Origin: Valencia hispanica
Taxonomy: Eukaryota; Chordata; Actinopteri; Cyprinodontiformes; Valenciidae
Assembly (NCBI GenBank): GCA_963556495.2
Contig: OY747713.1
Location: 33,755,961-33,819,960, forward strand
Reading direction: 5' to 3'
DNA length: 64,000 bases
Below the pieces are notes generated by a model that saw only the letters and a list, made by a program, of their open reading frames with translations, was not told the DNA's origin and made no database searches. Every line of letters begins with the position of its first letter. Position 1 is the first letter of the stretch. Shown in pieces: positions 44,035 to 55,523 of the stretch. The position numbers and the translations under genes were made by a program.

Positions 44035-44617
44035 GACCAAGACATTGGCTTACTGATTCACATCTCCAGGATCTACAGCAGGGACATCAGAATGTCATTC
44101 AGGTTGGAGGAATGTGGCCGGATGGTGTTAAAAGAGGGACGATATTCTACAAAGAGGAAACTACACCACCAGAAGGAAGAATAGCAAATGTTGAAGGGAG
44201 CAATATGTATCTTGGAATACCACAGAACCCCATACAACCACAAAGATGCCACAAGGAAACAAGCAACTGTCATTTTACCTGTAAGGAGAAAAGCAAGCTC
44301 AGAGAACTCAGCTCAATGGCATTACTTGTCAGTAATCAGATATCCTGGGGGTGTAATGGGTTGGCCAAAGGAGGAAGTCCATGCCACAGATGTTAAAACA
44401 TGAAATCTAATCACCATGCATGGTGGATTCCAACCCAAATTCATTATCCACAGGTTATATACTAAGCACATACAAGGAGGCAGAGGTCTAATGTGCATCA
44501 CAGCCACCTTCCAAGATGAAACATTGAAGCTCCAAAAATATATCAGGGAGATGGCTCCGAGGGATGAAGTGCTCAGGGAATGTCTTTGACAGTGGAAACT
44601 GGAGCAGAAGGAGGTAA
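44035..44617 (+). pseudogene. R2/R4-type (Dong/Rex6-like) LINE, RT thumb segment
   Basis: Translation shows LIHISRIYSRDIRMSFRLEE, then (frame shift) YLGIP, a conserved block ISWGCNGLAKGGSPCH in a shifted phase (intact families have a conserved RYP.G...WPKEE block), and LTMHGGFQPKFIIHRLYTKH with GGRGLMCITATFQDETLK. This matches the post-RT region of restriction-enzyme-like-endonuclease LINEs. At least three frame changes are present. It is interrupted by a Rex1-like 3' fragment at about 44618 and continues at 44988. AGGAGG near 44611 and 44988 may be the insertion duplication. Confidence 0.65.
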
Positions 44618-44986
44618 TGGAACCATCATGAGCATCTTCAGCATCAGAGCCAGGGACTTAAAAAGGCTCAACAACCCAATAAAGAAGGCTGGTCCTGTTC
44701 TGGCGATGACTGTGGAACATCTGGAGATGATGAAAAGAAGGATTCTTCATAAAGTCAAAATAATTATGGACAATCCTGAGCACCCTCTTCATGAGACTAT
44801 CCTACAACAACCGAGTGTCTTCAGTCGGAGGCTTCTTCAGTTTCGTTGCAATACAGACCGCTACAGGAAATCCTTCCTCCCCACAGCCATCATGATCTAC
44901 AACAACTCCTTAAAGAATTAATTGTATGAGCTACAATAACACTTAATTTTCCTCTGGGATCAATAAAGTATTTTTTTATTGAATTG
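44618..44986 (+). pseudogene. Rex1-like LINE copy C, 3' end
   Basis: An open segment encodes RARDLKRLNNPIKKAGPVLA, MKRRILHKVKIIMDNPEHPL, FSRRLLQFRCNTDRYRKSFL and PTAIMIYNNSL, the C-terminus of the family at 11035 and 17645. It is followed by the 3' end CCTCTGGGATCAATAAAGTA. It is strongly 5'-truncated. It inserted into the R2/R4-type LINE, splitting it. Confidence 0.8.
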
Positions 44987-44987
44987 A

Positions 44988-45820
44988 ATAGGAGGAAAAA
45001 ATCCCTCCATATTGGAAGTTACTGAAGGACAACACAGAAGTATTGATGATGGCAGCACAGGAGCAGGCCTTGAGCACCAGAGCAATGGAAGCCCAGATCC
45101 ATCACACCAGGCAAGATTCAAGGTGCAGACTGTGCAAAGAGGCCACAGTAACAATCCAGCATCTCACAGCAGGGTGTAAAATACTAGCAGAAAAGGAATA
45201 CATAGAACGCCATAACTAAGTGCCTGGCATAGTGTACAAAAACATCTGTCCAAAATACCAACACCTAGGTCAAAGTGGGAATTAACTCTCAAGATGGTGG
45301 AGAATGACCATGCTAAGATCCTGTGTAACTGCCAGATAAAAATAGACAAAATAAGAATGACCCACCAACCTGACATTTTGATAATTGATAATCAGCTGAA
45401 GACATCCGTTGTGATCAATGTGGTAATCCCCAGTGATTGAAATATCACGAACTAGAAAAGCACTTTGAGAGCGCAGACCTCCACTAAGGCAGCTCGCCAC
45501 CCTCACTTGTATCCAGTCCCACTGCGGAAATTTCCTGAAAATTGCATTGAAATCCATCTATAACCTTTTCAGTTATTTTGCAAACTAACAGACAGACAAA
45601 CCAACAAACCCTGGCAAAAAGATAACCTCCATAACATCATAAAAAGGAACACAAAAAACTAGAGAAATACCAAGGGTTCAGGGAAGAGCTAGACAGAGTC
45701 TTTCAGGTGCAGGCAACTGTAGCGCAGGAGGTCATTGGAGCACTCAAGGCAGTGAGCCCCACACTGGAGAAGTGGCTCCAACAGGTACCTGGAGAAACAT
45801 CAGGCATCACATCCCTCTGA
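44988..45820 (+). pseudogene. R2/R4-type LINE, CCHC knuckle and endonuclease C-terminus
   Basis: It reads MMAAQEQALSTRAMEAQIHH, then a C-x2-C-x8-H-x4-C zinc motif (CRLCKEATVTIQHLTAGC, 45124-45177) typical of R2/R4-like LINEs. A PD-(D/E)xK-type region follows: HQPDILIIDNQ, then VVINVVIPSD (45363-45437). An RTE-type repeat (45449-45633) splits it. The final 59 codons are open: KKEHKKLEKYQGFREELDRV to EKWLQQVPGETSGITSL, stop at 45818-45820. The nuclease would cut the target site in a living copy. Stops occur, for example after ERHN (about 45220) and at the SD-stop codon. Confidence 0.7.
45449..45633 (+). repeat. RTE-tail repeat inserted in LINE nuclease
   Basis: GAACTAGAAAAGCACTTTGAG, GCAGACCTCCACTAAGGCAG and GTTATTTTGCAAACTAACAG, ending AAGATAACCTCC, form the 3'-UTR module of fish RTE-type elements or derived SINEs. 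Imperfect flanks AATATCA and AACATCA are a likely duplication. The LINE coding frame resumes directly after it. Confidence 0.65.
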
Positions 45821-45847
45821 GGGTAATGGGGGTGGGTGAGAGATTAT

Positions 45848-45853
<6 letters not shown>

Positions 45854-45898
<45 letters not shown>
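45854..45898. repeat. (TA)n microsatellite, left
   Basis: About 22 TA units border the element beginning at 45899. Confidence 0.95.
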
Positions 45899-45901
<3 letters not shown>

Positions 45902-47595
45902 TAGTCGAGTTGTAAAAAAAAATTCAGGCGGGATGGTCATTTTTTTCGCCTATTAAAAAAATCTGGATGTTAATTTAAAAAAAGGTGGTATTTACAACTG
46001 AATAGCCTGCATTAGAATTAAACAAGATCGGGTGAAATGGAGGCTTTATATATCTCTGAAGCAAAGCCGATACCGGCACCTTGCAAAGAAGCCTTAGCAA
46101 ATAATTGCAGTGCAGAAGAAGTTTTTTCGTGCAAACTAGGCCTATAAAAAGCAAAGTATTGGATTAATTTAACATGAAAGACCAAACAGGTTCCGAACAC
46201 TTTAGTAATCATGTTTTTTTTCTACAGTTTTCTTGCTCTTGTTCACATTTGTCCTGATTATGGCTAAATGTCGGCACTGTCAGATGAGCTCTGACAAGGT
46301 GATCATTTTTCCTAGGCCGATTATAGCTGGATATGTAAAACGAGTCGACATCTAGTGCAGATTCAGCAAGCCGCATGCGTGTCTTGACTGAATGACAAGT
46401 CATGTATTTTAGCAAGCTAATTAACAAGAGAGATGTGGGGGGTCGCCCGTTCATCTTAGCAAGTTTGGAGGGTAGCATCCTGGGATCTGTGCGTACACCT
46501 GTGGAGAGTCAGGTGGTCTTTAGATAACAAAAAGCAGGCTAGATTAATTATTGAGATTAATAGCTCACCTGTAATTTTTTTTTCTTTTAAAAAAAATCCC
46601 GGACATCCCGCTGACCAGCCACTCGTTTGGGCATGTTTGCACTTCTGTAATGCAGCTTTTCCCGCTCTCTAGGCCATGAGTTGAACCCCGAAAATGTCTG
46701 TATAAAATGAATCTCATTCCGAACTCTGGCATCTACAAACTGTTTACTTCATTAAAAAAAATACGTTCGCACTGAGTTCAAAAGTAAAAGTTCTCCTTCT
46801 GTAAAACCGCAGTTTTCTTTATGATCAATGTTTTAATTCGGGACTAGTTTGTTTTTGCCGTAGTGAGAAAGGAGTGATACAGCTGCTACGTACCGTTTTA
46901 CACCAATGCGGTGGCAGTTTAACCGACGTGATGACGTATGCGGATGTGGAGACAGCTAAGGTCATGATGAAAACTTCTTTAAAACTTTTACAAAACCGAG
47001 TAAAAGCATGAATGTAAAATGTGTTACATGCATTTAACTTCCATGAAACATGAACAAGGCATGGATTTCATGTTAAATCCATCTCTTGGTCTAAAACGGG
47101 TACGCAGCAGCTGTGTCACTCCTTTCTCACAACAGTGAAAACAAACTAGCCCCGAATTATAACGTCGATCATAAAAGAAAACTGCATAATTACAGAAGGA
47201 GAACTTTTACTTCTGAACTCAGTGCGAGCGTATTGATTTTATGAAGTAAACAGTTTTTGTAGATGCCAGAGGTCGGAACGAGATGAAACGAAAACTGGCT
47301 TCACCTGGCCTACATTCAGGCAAAACCAATGTTGCATCACTGCGTTTCCTGCCCCTGTCCCCCAGATTTTATTAGACTGTTTATTTTCACTCAACATGCG
47401 GAGATCTAACATTTTCTGATGAGGAAATTATTTCATATATGCTAAGCCTATTTATGATTTATATTTCCATATAATATTTACTGTAAAATGGAAGGGATGG
47501 ATATGGAGGATGGGACCTTTACTGGTGGGACGTTATATGTTGGATTTCTTTCTAAGGGGAGCGGTGTCCCCCTCCGTTTCCCCTCAACTCGACTA

Positions 47596-47598
<3 letters not shown>
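45899..47598. mobile_element. Unclassified inverted-repeat DNA element, TA target, 1700 bp
   Basis: The 14-bp termini are perfect: CAGTAGTCGAGTTG on the left and CAACTCGACTACTG on the right. Both ends are set in (TA)n, consistent with a TA duplication. Beyond 14 bp the ends diverge. The interior holds a large fold-back (46711-47284) but no recognised transposase; frames at 46018-46212 and 46209-46478 (minus) have no domain. A TA target suggests Tc1/mariner or another TA-targeting superfamily, but the terminus is not the usual Tc1 type. I cannot place the family. Confidence 0.6.
46711..47284. repeat. Long internal inverted repeat (~195-bp arms)
   Basis: Arms 46711-46904 and 47087-47284 are inverted copies at roughly 85% identity by eye, with indels of 1-3 bp. 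They share CTGGCATCTACA and GAGAAAGGAGTGA and flank a 182-bp loop. Confidence 0.85.

Positions 47599-47634
<36 letters not shown>
47599..47634. repeat. (TA)n microsatellite, middle
   Basis: This TA run lies between the 1.7-kb element and the Tc1 element, and is probably the left half of a run split by the Tc1 insertion. Confidence 0.95.
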
Positions 47635-47637
<3 letters not shown>

Positions 47638-47848
47638 TTGTGTGCGAAAGTCAGGGCACCCTTTTAAAAACAGCATATTTTATATATTTAAAAATGTATA
47701 TTCATATTTACTGTCTCTCTGGTATATGGGAAAAAAAGACAATATTGTCAGGAAACATTAATGCATAGTTACATTTTATTTTATAAATTGAACAAAATTA
47801 CAAAAATTAAAAACATAATTTTGGCATGTGCAAAAGTCGGGGCACCCT
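47635..47848 (+). repeat. Tc1 left terminal inverted repeat
   Basis: 214 bp, near-perfect inverted copy of 49052-49265. Outer and inner ends both carry AAAGTC.GGGCACCC-like transposase-binding motifs. Confidence 0.9.
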
Positions 47849-47863
47849 ACAGCATCAGTACCT

Positions 47864-48886
<1,023 letters not shown>

Positions 48887-49051
48887 GGTTGCTGAGTGTT
48901 TGTACAAGGTTTGTGGAGTCGCCGTATTTAAGAAACCCTCAGATTGGCACCAGCTGGCACTCCCTAATGACAATTGTTGACACATGCTTCAGGACCAATG
49001 AGCTGGTAGAGGTCTGAGCTTGTAAAAAGAATCTGAAACTTTGAAACTCTC

Positions 49052-49262
49052 AGGGTGCCCCAACTTTTGCACATGCCAAAATTATGTTTTTAATTTTTGT
49101 AATTTTGTTCAATTTATAAAATAAAATGTAACTATGCATTAATGTTTCCTGACAATATTGTCTTTTTTTTCCATATACCAGAGAGACAGTAAATATGAAT
49201 ATACATTTTTAAATATATAAAATATGCTGTTTTTAAAGGGGTGCCCTGACTTTCGCACACAA

Positions 49263-49265
<3 letters not shown>
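49052..49265 (-). repeat. Tc1 right terminal inverted repeat
   Basis: Inverted copy of 47635-47848, next to the transposase 5' side. Confidence 0.9.

Positions 49266-49314
<49 letters not shown>
49266..49314. repeat. (TA)n microsatellite, right
   Basis: About 24 TA units continue the run interrupted by the Tc1 insertion. Confidence 0.95.
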
Positions 49315-49317
<3 letters not shown>

Positions 49318-50085
49318 GCTGCAACATATATAAATATGTAGCATCAAGATGTCCGTATATATTTACGTTTTCATGCTACATGTGCCTATTAGATAATAAA
49401 ATCAGATCAGTGGTTGCTAATGATGTAGCAGTCTGTTGAAGCAATATATTTAGCCAATATTCCTTGTGACCTCAAAAATGCAATTCAACAAAAGGAACAC
49501 TCAATAGGTTTGATGTGATTCCGTAAGAGTTTAGGCCTTTTCTTTTAAGTTTTGAGGTAGATTTTAAAACAGAACAAAATTAGTTCACTGATCAGTCACT
49601 GTCAGCTCCCACAAGTACTTAGGGTTTAATGGACCTAAAATTGAGCTTTTTTAACAGAATGTGAAAAGAGGTTGTTTTGTTAAATAAAGCCTAAAAATAT
49701 ATTGGAACATGTAAGCATACACCAGTGTAAAATGAAGAAGATGTTAATGACCATGATTAGATATCATTAGAGACAGAGCTGTTCCCAGGTATTTTTGATA
49801 CAACCTGGGACATTAAATGACTTATCTGACATAACCAAGCCAGTTTCATATTATTTAATTTAGCATGTGTATTCCAGTCCTATTGCACTGTATGATAAAT
49901 GGACTTAATGTGTTAAACTTGTTTGCCAGTACCAAAAAGAGTATCTCCTTCTCTTCGATTGATTTTATAGGGTGATGAATCTCAATGCCTTCTGTGCTAA
50001 AAGTCAAGTTTAAGTCATTTAATAAAGACAAAATCCAAAGAGCCTAAGGGCATAATCTTCTTTAGGTGAATCCCTTACTGCCTGA
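49315..50085. other. Unassigned sequence
   Basis: No feature was recognised. Confidence 0.5.
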
Positions 50086-50089
50086 TTTT

Positions 50090-50420
50090 GACATACAGTT
50101 GTACACAAAATAAATGAAAACGTGAAAAATGGTGTTAGCACCATCACCCTGTGGGGTGGTTTTCTTCAGCAGAAATGGGGAAGCTGGCCAGAGTTAATGG
50201 GAAGACATAAGGAACAAAACACTGGGAAAACCTGAAGAAAACTGGTTGGAACCTGCAAAAGACATCAGGTTGTGGTGGAGATCTATCTGCAGGCTAATGA
50301 CCCTAAATATACAGTCACAGTTACTATGTAATGGGTTATGTCGCAGTGAAAGGCCAGATCAGCATCCAATGGAGAATCTGTGATAGGAGTGGAACATTTT
50401 GTTCCACTCCTATCTGTTGT
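50090..50420 (+). mobile_element. Very decayed Tc1-like transposase remnant
   Basis: ITLWGGFLQQKWGSWPELMG (about 50146-50205), GRHKEQNTGKT and LQANDPKYTVTVT correspond to the Tc1 GSIMLWGC...G.L..V.G.M and QDNDPKHT blocks. No ends are recognisable. Confidence 0.5.
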
Positions 50421-50693
50421 TCTGCATCCAATGTGACTGAACAAAAACAATTTAGCAAAGAATGTGTTTGCAGCGGACTACGAGTCTTTTAAAACCTCAA
50501 CATATCCACTGCTGTATAATATGAATGTATAAGAAAGTGGAATGAAGTGATTTAAATAATAGTCCGTTCAGACACTGATTATGTGGAAATGTGAATGTTA
50601 GAGCTGGTAAGAAATTCCGCAACAAGTTTTTAAAAGTGGTGGGGGGAAAAAATCATCAATCATAAATATCCCCGGCGTCACCGGCTAAAATGA

Positions 50694-50860
50694 CGCCCAT
50701 CCCCTGACATATACAATTTCCTGATCAACTTTTCCTTGTCCTACTCCGGAGCATCGCTTAAACCATATAAAAGCCTGGAGGGATATAAATGGACACAATC
50801 GGGGTTTGTTATCGGGATCCAGATCTGGAATCTTTCTGCAAAGGATTGTGTTGTTGTCAG
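50694..50860 (+). pseudogene. Fragment resembling YqaJ/SWIM-type fish repeat protein
   Basis: The open frame reads DIYNFLINFSLSYSGASLKP, YKSLEGYKWTQSGFVIGIQI and WNLSAKDCVVVSG. This resembles the conserved N-terminal block (D..NYLI...S.YTG..LKAYKSLEAYK....GWV..V) of a common multi-copy fish family that also has a SWIM zinc finger and a YqaJ-like exonuclease domain. Only this block is present. The next block of the family (C.V...V.HSQR) is replaced by unrelated text after about 50865. The recognition is from memory and the fragment is short. It could be a lone exon or a truncated transposon-derived copy. Confidence 0.4.
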
Positions 50861-50864
50861 CGGG

Positions 50865-51890
50865 AGGGAGACCTGTCCTGATTTTGGTTACCATGAACAA
50901 CGGGCCGTTGCTAGGTTATGTTTTTGTGCAACATTTTGTATGTTCATCTCAGGAAATAAAGTATTTTTATTTCTAAATAATTTGCATCACTTAATGATAC
51001 AAGAGCAGTTATCAAACAAAAGGTAGTAAATCTGAATTACAGGTGAATCACTCAAAAAACCTATATGAAACGGCTTCATTTCTGCCTGATCGCCAGCGCG
51101 TTTCATGGCAATGATCCATCGTTTTCAGTGTTCTGGATCCTTGGGAATCCTATAGAACGCTCTTCCCTTATCTCATCCGCGTGTGTTATGGCATCCTGGG
51201 GAGCAACAGGTATCCACCATGTTTACCGTTTCTAACTTTGGGTTAGCAGCAAATAAAAACAACTGCGGGAGACCCGCGGGAGACTGCCTGCCACAATGGC
51301 ACCCATTCAATTTTAACTGTTGCATGCTGGGAGAAGTGACTTCAACTCCCGGAGCTCTATGGTGTAATCAAAATCCGTAAACTGTTGAAACCGCACCTTA
51401 TCAACACTGAAACTATCTGTCTGCCCACATAAATATGGCACATTTTTATTTCACATACATATTCATAACACAATGAACACAGCATGTGTTGCATTTTGTA
51501 TGTTCACTGTTTTGTTTTGGGGGGTTTTTTCTGGGTTACTAAGCGCTAGCTGTGATTCTTATCAAACCCTGTTATTAAAAGATCGAACATAGATAAATAT
51601 AGTACTAGATTGACTATTAGAGGCTAAAATGGACCCAGGGTAGAAATGTTCTTTTAGTAAAAGTTACATGTGCCAATAAGCTATAGCCATAATATTGGCT
51701 AAGTATGTGCTCAAAATAATCCACCTGTTTTACTATTTATGTAGCACTCACACTAAGCAAGCACTAGCTGAAGGCATGGTTCCAAGATTACATATTAATT
51801 TTCTTAACCCAGAATACATGAAAAGCATTTAAATGCACATGTGTAGCATTAATGATAATATTGTCTGTTTACATATCTCAGTTTATTTTT
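50865..51890. promoter_or_regulatory. Possible promoter-like segment with ZNF143/THAP11-like motifs
   Basis: GCATGCTGGGAG (51322-51333) and ACTTCAACTCCCGG (51339-51352) are an inverted pair close to the SBS motif ACTACAACTCCCAGCATGC bound by ZNF143/THAP11 in vertebrate promoters. CCGTTGCTAGGTTAT (about 50903-50917) resembles an RFX X-box half. CpG-bearing stretches are denser here than in nearby DNA. No transcript start can be fixed. Confidence 0.25.
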
Positions 51891-51913
51891 TCTTCTTTTC
51901 TTCTCACACACAG

Positions 51914-52039
51914 CCACAGACGGACCAGGGACTAAGGGCCCTGGCCTTTTACCTTTTAGTGTTTTCAGTGCTTTTTGGAGCGTGCTGTCTTTACATTCGC
52001 AAAGCTCTTAACAATAGCCTCAGCAAAAATCCCATTTAG
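51914..52039 (+). CDS. Possible host terminal exon with a transmembrane segment
   Basis: A long pyrimidine tract (51881-51907) ending CACACACAG gives a strong splice acceptor with AG at 51912-51913. From there the frame in phase 0 is 41 codons, PQTDQGLRAL followed by AFYLLVFSVLFGACCLYIRK and ALNNSLSKNPI, and stops at TAG 52037-52039. It has one hydrophobic helix of about 20 residues, then positive charges, suggesting a single-pass or tail-anchored membrane protein. I do not recognise the family. The upstream exon was not identified; a promoter-like segment at about 51320-51350 could belong to it. It could also be a chance open frame behind a pyrimidine tract. Confidence 0.35.
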   Translation, partial: PQTDQGLRALAFYLLVFSVLFGACCLYIRKALNNSLSKNPI

Positions 52040-52900
52040 TTAAGAGCCCCTAGAAGACCTGTCTTGGGGCTAAAAACAGAATAGCTAAGCGTCAAAGAAG
52101 AGCAAATGTAGAGAAAGGAAGAGAAGCTGGAAAGCAGTGTGGATGATGCATCCTGTGTATTCACTAATGAAACCTAAAACATGTTTTTCTGCACCTTCAT
52201 CTCAACTTGCACGAATTCCTGAAATCCTTTCCTCTTTAACTGTACATTATACTAATAGGATATTTTCTCACCTACTATAAGTTGAGTTTACTCCCCACCT
52301 CTCTTCCTCCCAAAAAAACTCACCACTTCAACTCTAGTCCAACTCTCTCCATCCCCTAAAGACCAGGCAATCTTCCCCTCATCTTGATTCCCCTGTTGGT
52401 ATTGTCAAAATGATGGAAATAGCAGCAATTTCTCAGTGAGTTCAGCTCTCTAATGGTGATGGTTTTTTTCTGCTGGCATGAAATCGCTAACTTATCTCCT
52501 GGAGGGTAAGATCAAACGTCATCACTACTGTCAGGCTAGGTTTTATTCATTGCCTCCATCTGCCTACCTTGTTGTGATGAAGTGCAACAAAGCCTCGTAT
52601 TTTATGTGCGGTAATGAAAATCAAATCTGACAAACTTGTTTATATGTTTATACCTTGGCTATGCTACAAACACAGAGGATCAACATATTTTTTTTACTGA
52701 ATCCTCCAATGTTGTCTTTACACTAAGATAAACTATTACTTTTCAAAAGGTCACTCGCCAATGTTTTTGTTTTGATAAATGATTGCCTTTTATAGATCTT
52801 TTTACTCTTCATTTAAATTTAGGGCTCGATATAGACCTCATATTTTGTAATCATGACCAGCAATAGCTTGTTGTCTGTATTTTTTAGACAGCACAATATA
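52040..52900. other. Unassigned sequence
   Basis: It would be 3' UTR if the preceding exon is real. No other feature was recognised. Confidence 0.4.
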
Positions 52901-52905
52901 TTGAG

Positions 52906-54185
52906 CTGTGAAAAAAGTATCTGCCTCTCACAATTTCAACTGTTTGTGCTTTTTTGCCTTGATTCAGACCAAATTAATTTTGATATGATACAAAAATAAC
53001 CTAAATAAATACATAAACCGGTATTCAAATGATGATTTTATTTATTATGGGAAACGACCTATCAAATGCAACCTAGACCAGTGTTACCAGAATATTTGGA
53101 AAGCTTACTTCCAATTTACATGTCCCAGCCAGGCCTTCCAGACCTTTAACACCAATTAACAATTAGTTTAATATTAACCATTTAAAAGCAGGGAAGCTGC
53201 TGAGGGAGGCTAAAAAACACAACATGCCCTGATCTACATAAATGGAAGTATTGATGAGAAACAACGTCCCAGACATCTATCATTCTGGAAAGGGTTACAA
53301 AGCCATTTTGAAGACAAATCACAGTCAGAGCCAACATCCACGAAAGGAGAAATATCTTCCCTACCAGAATTACTCAAAAAGTGCATGGTTGACTCATCCA
53401 CAAGGTCACATAATTACCTAGAACATCAAAAGTACCACAGGGCTCTCTTGCTTTAGCTAAGGTCAGTGTTCTTGATTCAACAAGGCACAGGGCAAAAATG
53501 GAATGTGTAGGGGAGTTCCAAGGTCAAATCCACAGGTGGCTAAAAAAGAAAAAAAATGAAAACAGAAAAGCCAATCTTAAGTCTACCCAAAGAACATCCT
53601 GATGATCCCTAAGACTTTGGGAAAATGCTCTGTGCACTGACAAAAGCGTAATCTTTGAGTTTGTGTCGTGTTACATCTGGTGTAAAACTAACAGAGCATT
53701 ATTTCATAAAAAGAACGTACTACCTGCAGTCAGATATAGCAGTGGTAGTATGATGGTCTTGTGCTTCTTTGCTAATTAAGCACATGGACAACTTGTAGAA
53801 ATGAATGGAACCATGAATTCTGCCTTCTACCAGAAAATTCAGGAAAATGAGCAGGTATCATTTAGTGGCCTTAAGCTACAGCACACTTGGGTTATGCAGC
53901 AGCCTCACCAGCAGGTCCAACTCTGAATAGCTAAAGCAAAACACAAAAGGAAGTTTGTGGGGTGGCCTTAAGTTAAAATCAACAGAGATGTGGTGTCATG
54001 ACAACAGGCTGTTATAGACTCACTGTAAAAGACTCACTGCTTGTAAATGCAAATACTTGATAGCAGTTGTTTCCACCAAGGACGGCACCATGGGGCCGGG
54101 TTGGTTTGGATTGACTTTTGCCATTAGTAAATTAAATAACAGTTCTTCTGTAAGGATCCAAATACTTTTTTTGTCAGCGCTGTGT
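52906..54185 (+). mobile_element. Decayed Tc1-like transposon (~1.28 kb)
   Basis: Inverted ends are CTGTGAAAAAAGTATCTGCC on the left and, by reverse complement on the right, CGCTGACAAAAAAAGTATTTGG. Between them are Tc1 landmarks in order: TGGAAAGGGTTACAAAGCCA (N-terminal domain), ACCACAGGGCTCTCTTGC, GCAGTGGTAGTATGATGGTC (GGSIM block, about 53738) and ATGAATGGAACCATGAATTC. No open frame survives. Confidence 0.7.
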
Positions 54186-54389
54186 AGGATATAACAGGCA
54201 GTGATGTGCAGTCACAGGATGCAACCATCATGACAAGTAAAAACAGTACTAACAATGACATTAGAAAACCAATTTGTCCACTTGTCTGTTCTATAAATCA
54301 GTTCTCTGTAAGATTTCAAAATTTTTATAGTCATAACTGCAGAATTTACACATTATCTGTTCAAATACATGGAAGAAATGTGGCGTGAG

Positions 54390-54813
54390 GCAGTGCTGTG
54401 CTGGGCTTCACCTCTGTTGGTGCTGTGTCACACACGATGAATGCATTTTTGTCTCCCTTTTTATCACCAATATACTTAATTGATTTTTATTTCGACTTTG
54501 ACAGTCTGTCTGATATATTTAATAAACATATGAATGTGTATTTAGTCTTTCTGATCGGCTATAAATGTGCAGTGAAAATGTGCAGGATGAGACAGGAAGT
54601 ACCATGCCTCACTGATTGGGGGCAGTGGTGAACCCCATAGGCACAACTGGCAACAAGTGTTCTTCTTTGGTGCATTAGAAAGACAGGTAAAAAAATGCAA
54701 ACAAAAAGGCAAACTAAGTGGATTTTTACAACACAGTGACAGAAATATTTGTTGAGGAAGACAGGCACATGGACTTCATATACAAATAAATGTAAGATCA
54801 TACACCATTCCCC
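54390..54813 (-). repeat. Unclassified interspersed repeat R, copy 1
   Basis: On the minus strand the sequence runs TTATTTGTATATGAAGTCCA, AGTTGTGCCTATGGGGTTCA and CCACTGCCCC, then AGACAGACTGTCAAAGTC and a GTGTGACACAGCACCA segment. The same blocks occur in the same order on the plus strand at 59180-59700. The CAGTGGTGAACCCCATAGGCAC part could be a hAT-like end, but no duplications were found. Confidence 0.6.
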
Positions 54814-55415
54814 CCCACACCAGCAAAAAAAGAAATGAATATCATTGGACCAAATATTAAATATTATTTTGCTTTTCTTTTTATTGCATTGTTGAATAGT
54901 ATGGGATTAATTAAGGTATCATTTAAAAACAGCTAAAACAACAAAATGTTCCAATTATGTTCAAAGCTGAAATATAAGCTTCTATTTTGTTTTTTTTAGA
55001 TAAGAGTCCAGAGGAGTCAGTGCATCATCAATCATGAAACTCACCACATGTCATTGTTATTGTGAAATATTGTTGAATAAATGGATAATTAAAGCAAAAG
55101 CAGATGCTGACCACTGGAAAAAGGAACGAGCTGCAAGGGTTGCTGTCTTTTACCTATCAAAGATTTTCATCTGTCAAACTCCCCCACGCCCTCACTCTTA
55201 ACAATTTTCCTTCAAATAACACATCAACTTTGAGGACAAAATGTTTGCTTGATGCCTAAAATATCCCAACCAATGGTAAGATAACAGATAATCAGAGTTA
55301 GTCACTTAACCTGTCATAAGGTTATGTAATACTGGTACATGTAATAAAACTCCTAAGTGACGTTGGATTTTAAAATATTTATATCCAATGAGTTTGGAAA
55401 CAATAAACAAAACTC
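54814..55415. other. Unassigned sequence
   Basis: Nothing was recognised. Confidence 0.5.
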
Positions 55416-55418
55416 TCG

Positions 55419-55505
55419 CCCCATGACAGCTGGAGATAGGCACCAGTCCCCCCCTCGCAACCCTGCATAGGAATGACGGGTACAGAAAATGGATGGATGG
55501 AGGTT
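55419..55505 (+). repeat. SINE 3'-end fragment
   Basis: GCTGGAGATAGGCACCAGTC and CGCAACCCTGCATAGGA, ending ATGGATGGATGG, is the 3' end of the fish SINE family at 30590. Confidence 0.65.
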
Positions 55506-55523
55506 AGTACTTGCATATATTAA

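Noticed and set aside
47510..47761. Open frame with an Ile-Tyr run
   Set aside because: It is translation of the (TA)n microsatellite and the Tc1 terminal repeat.
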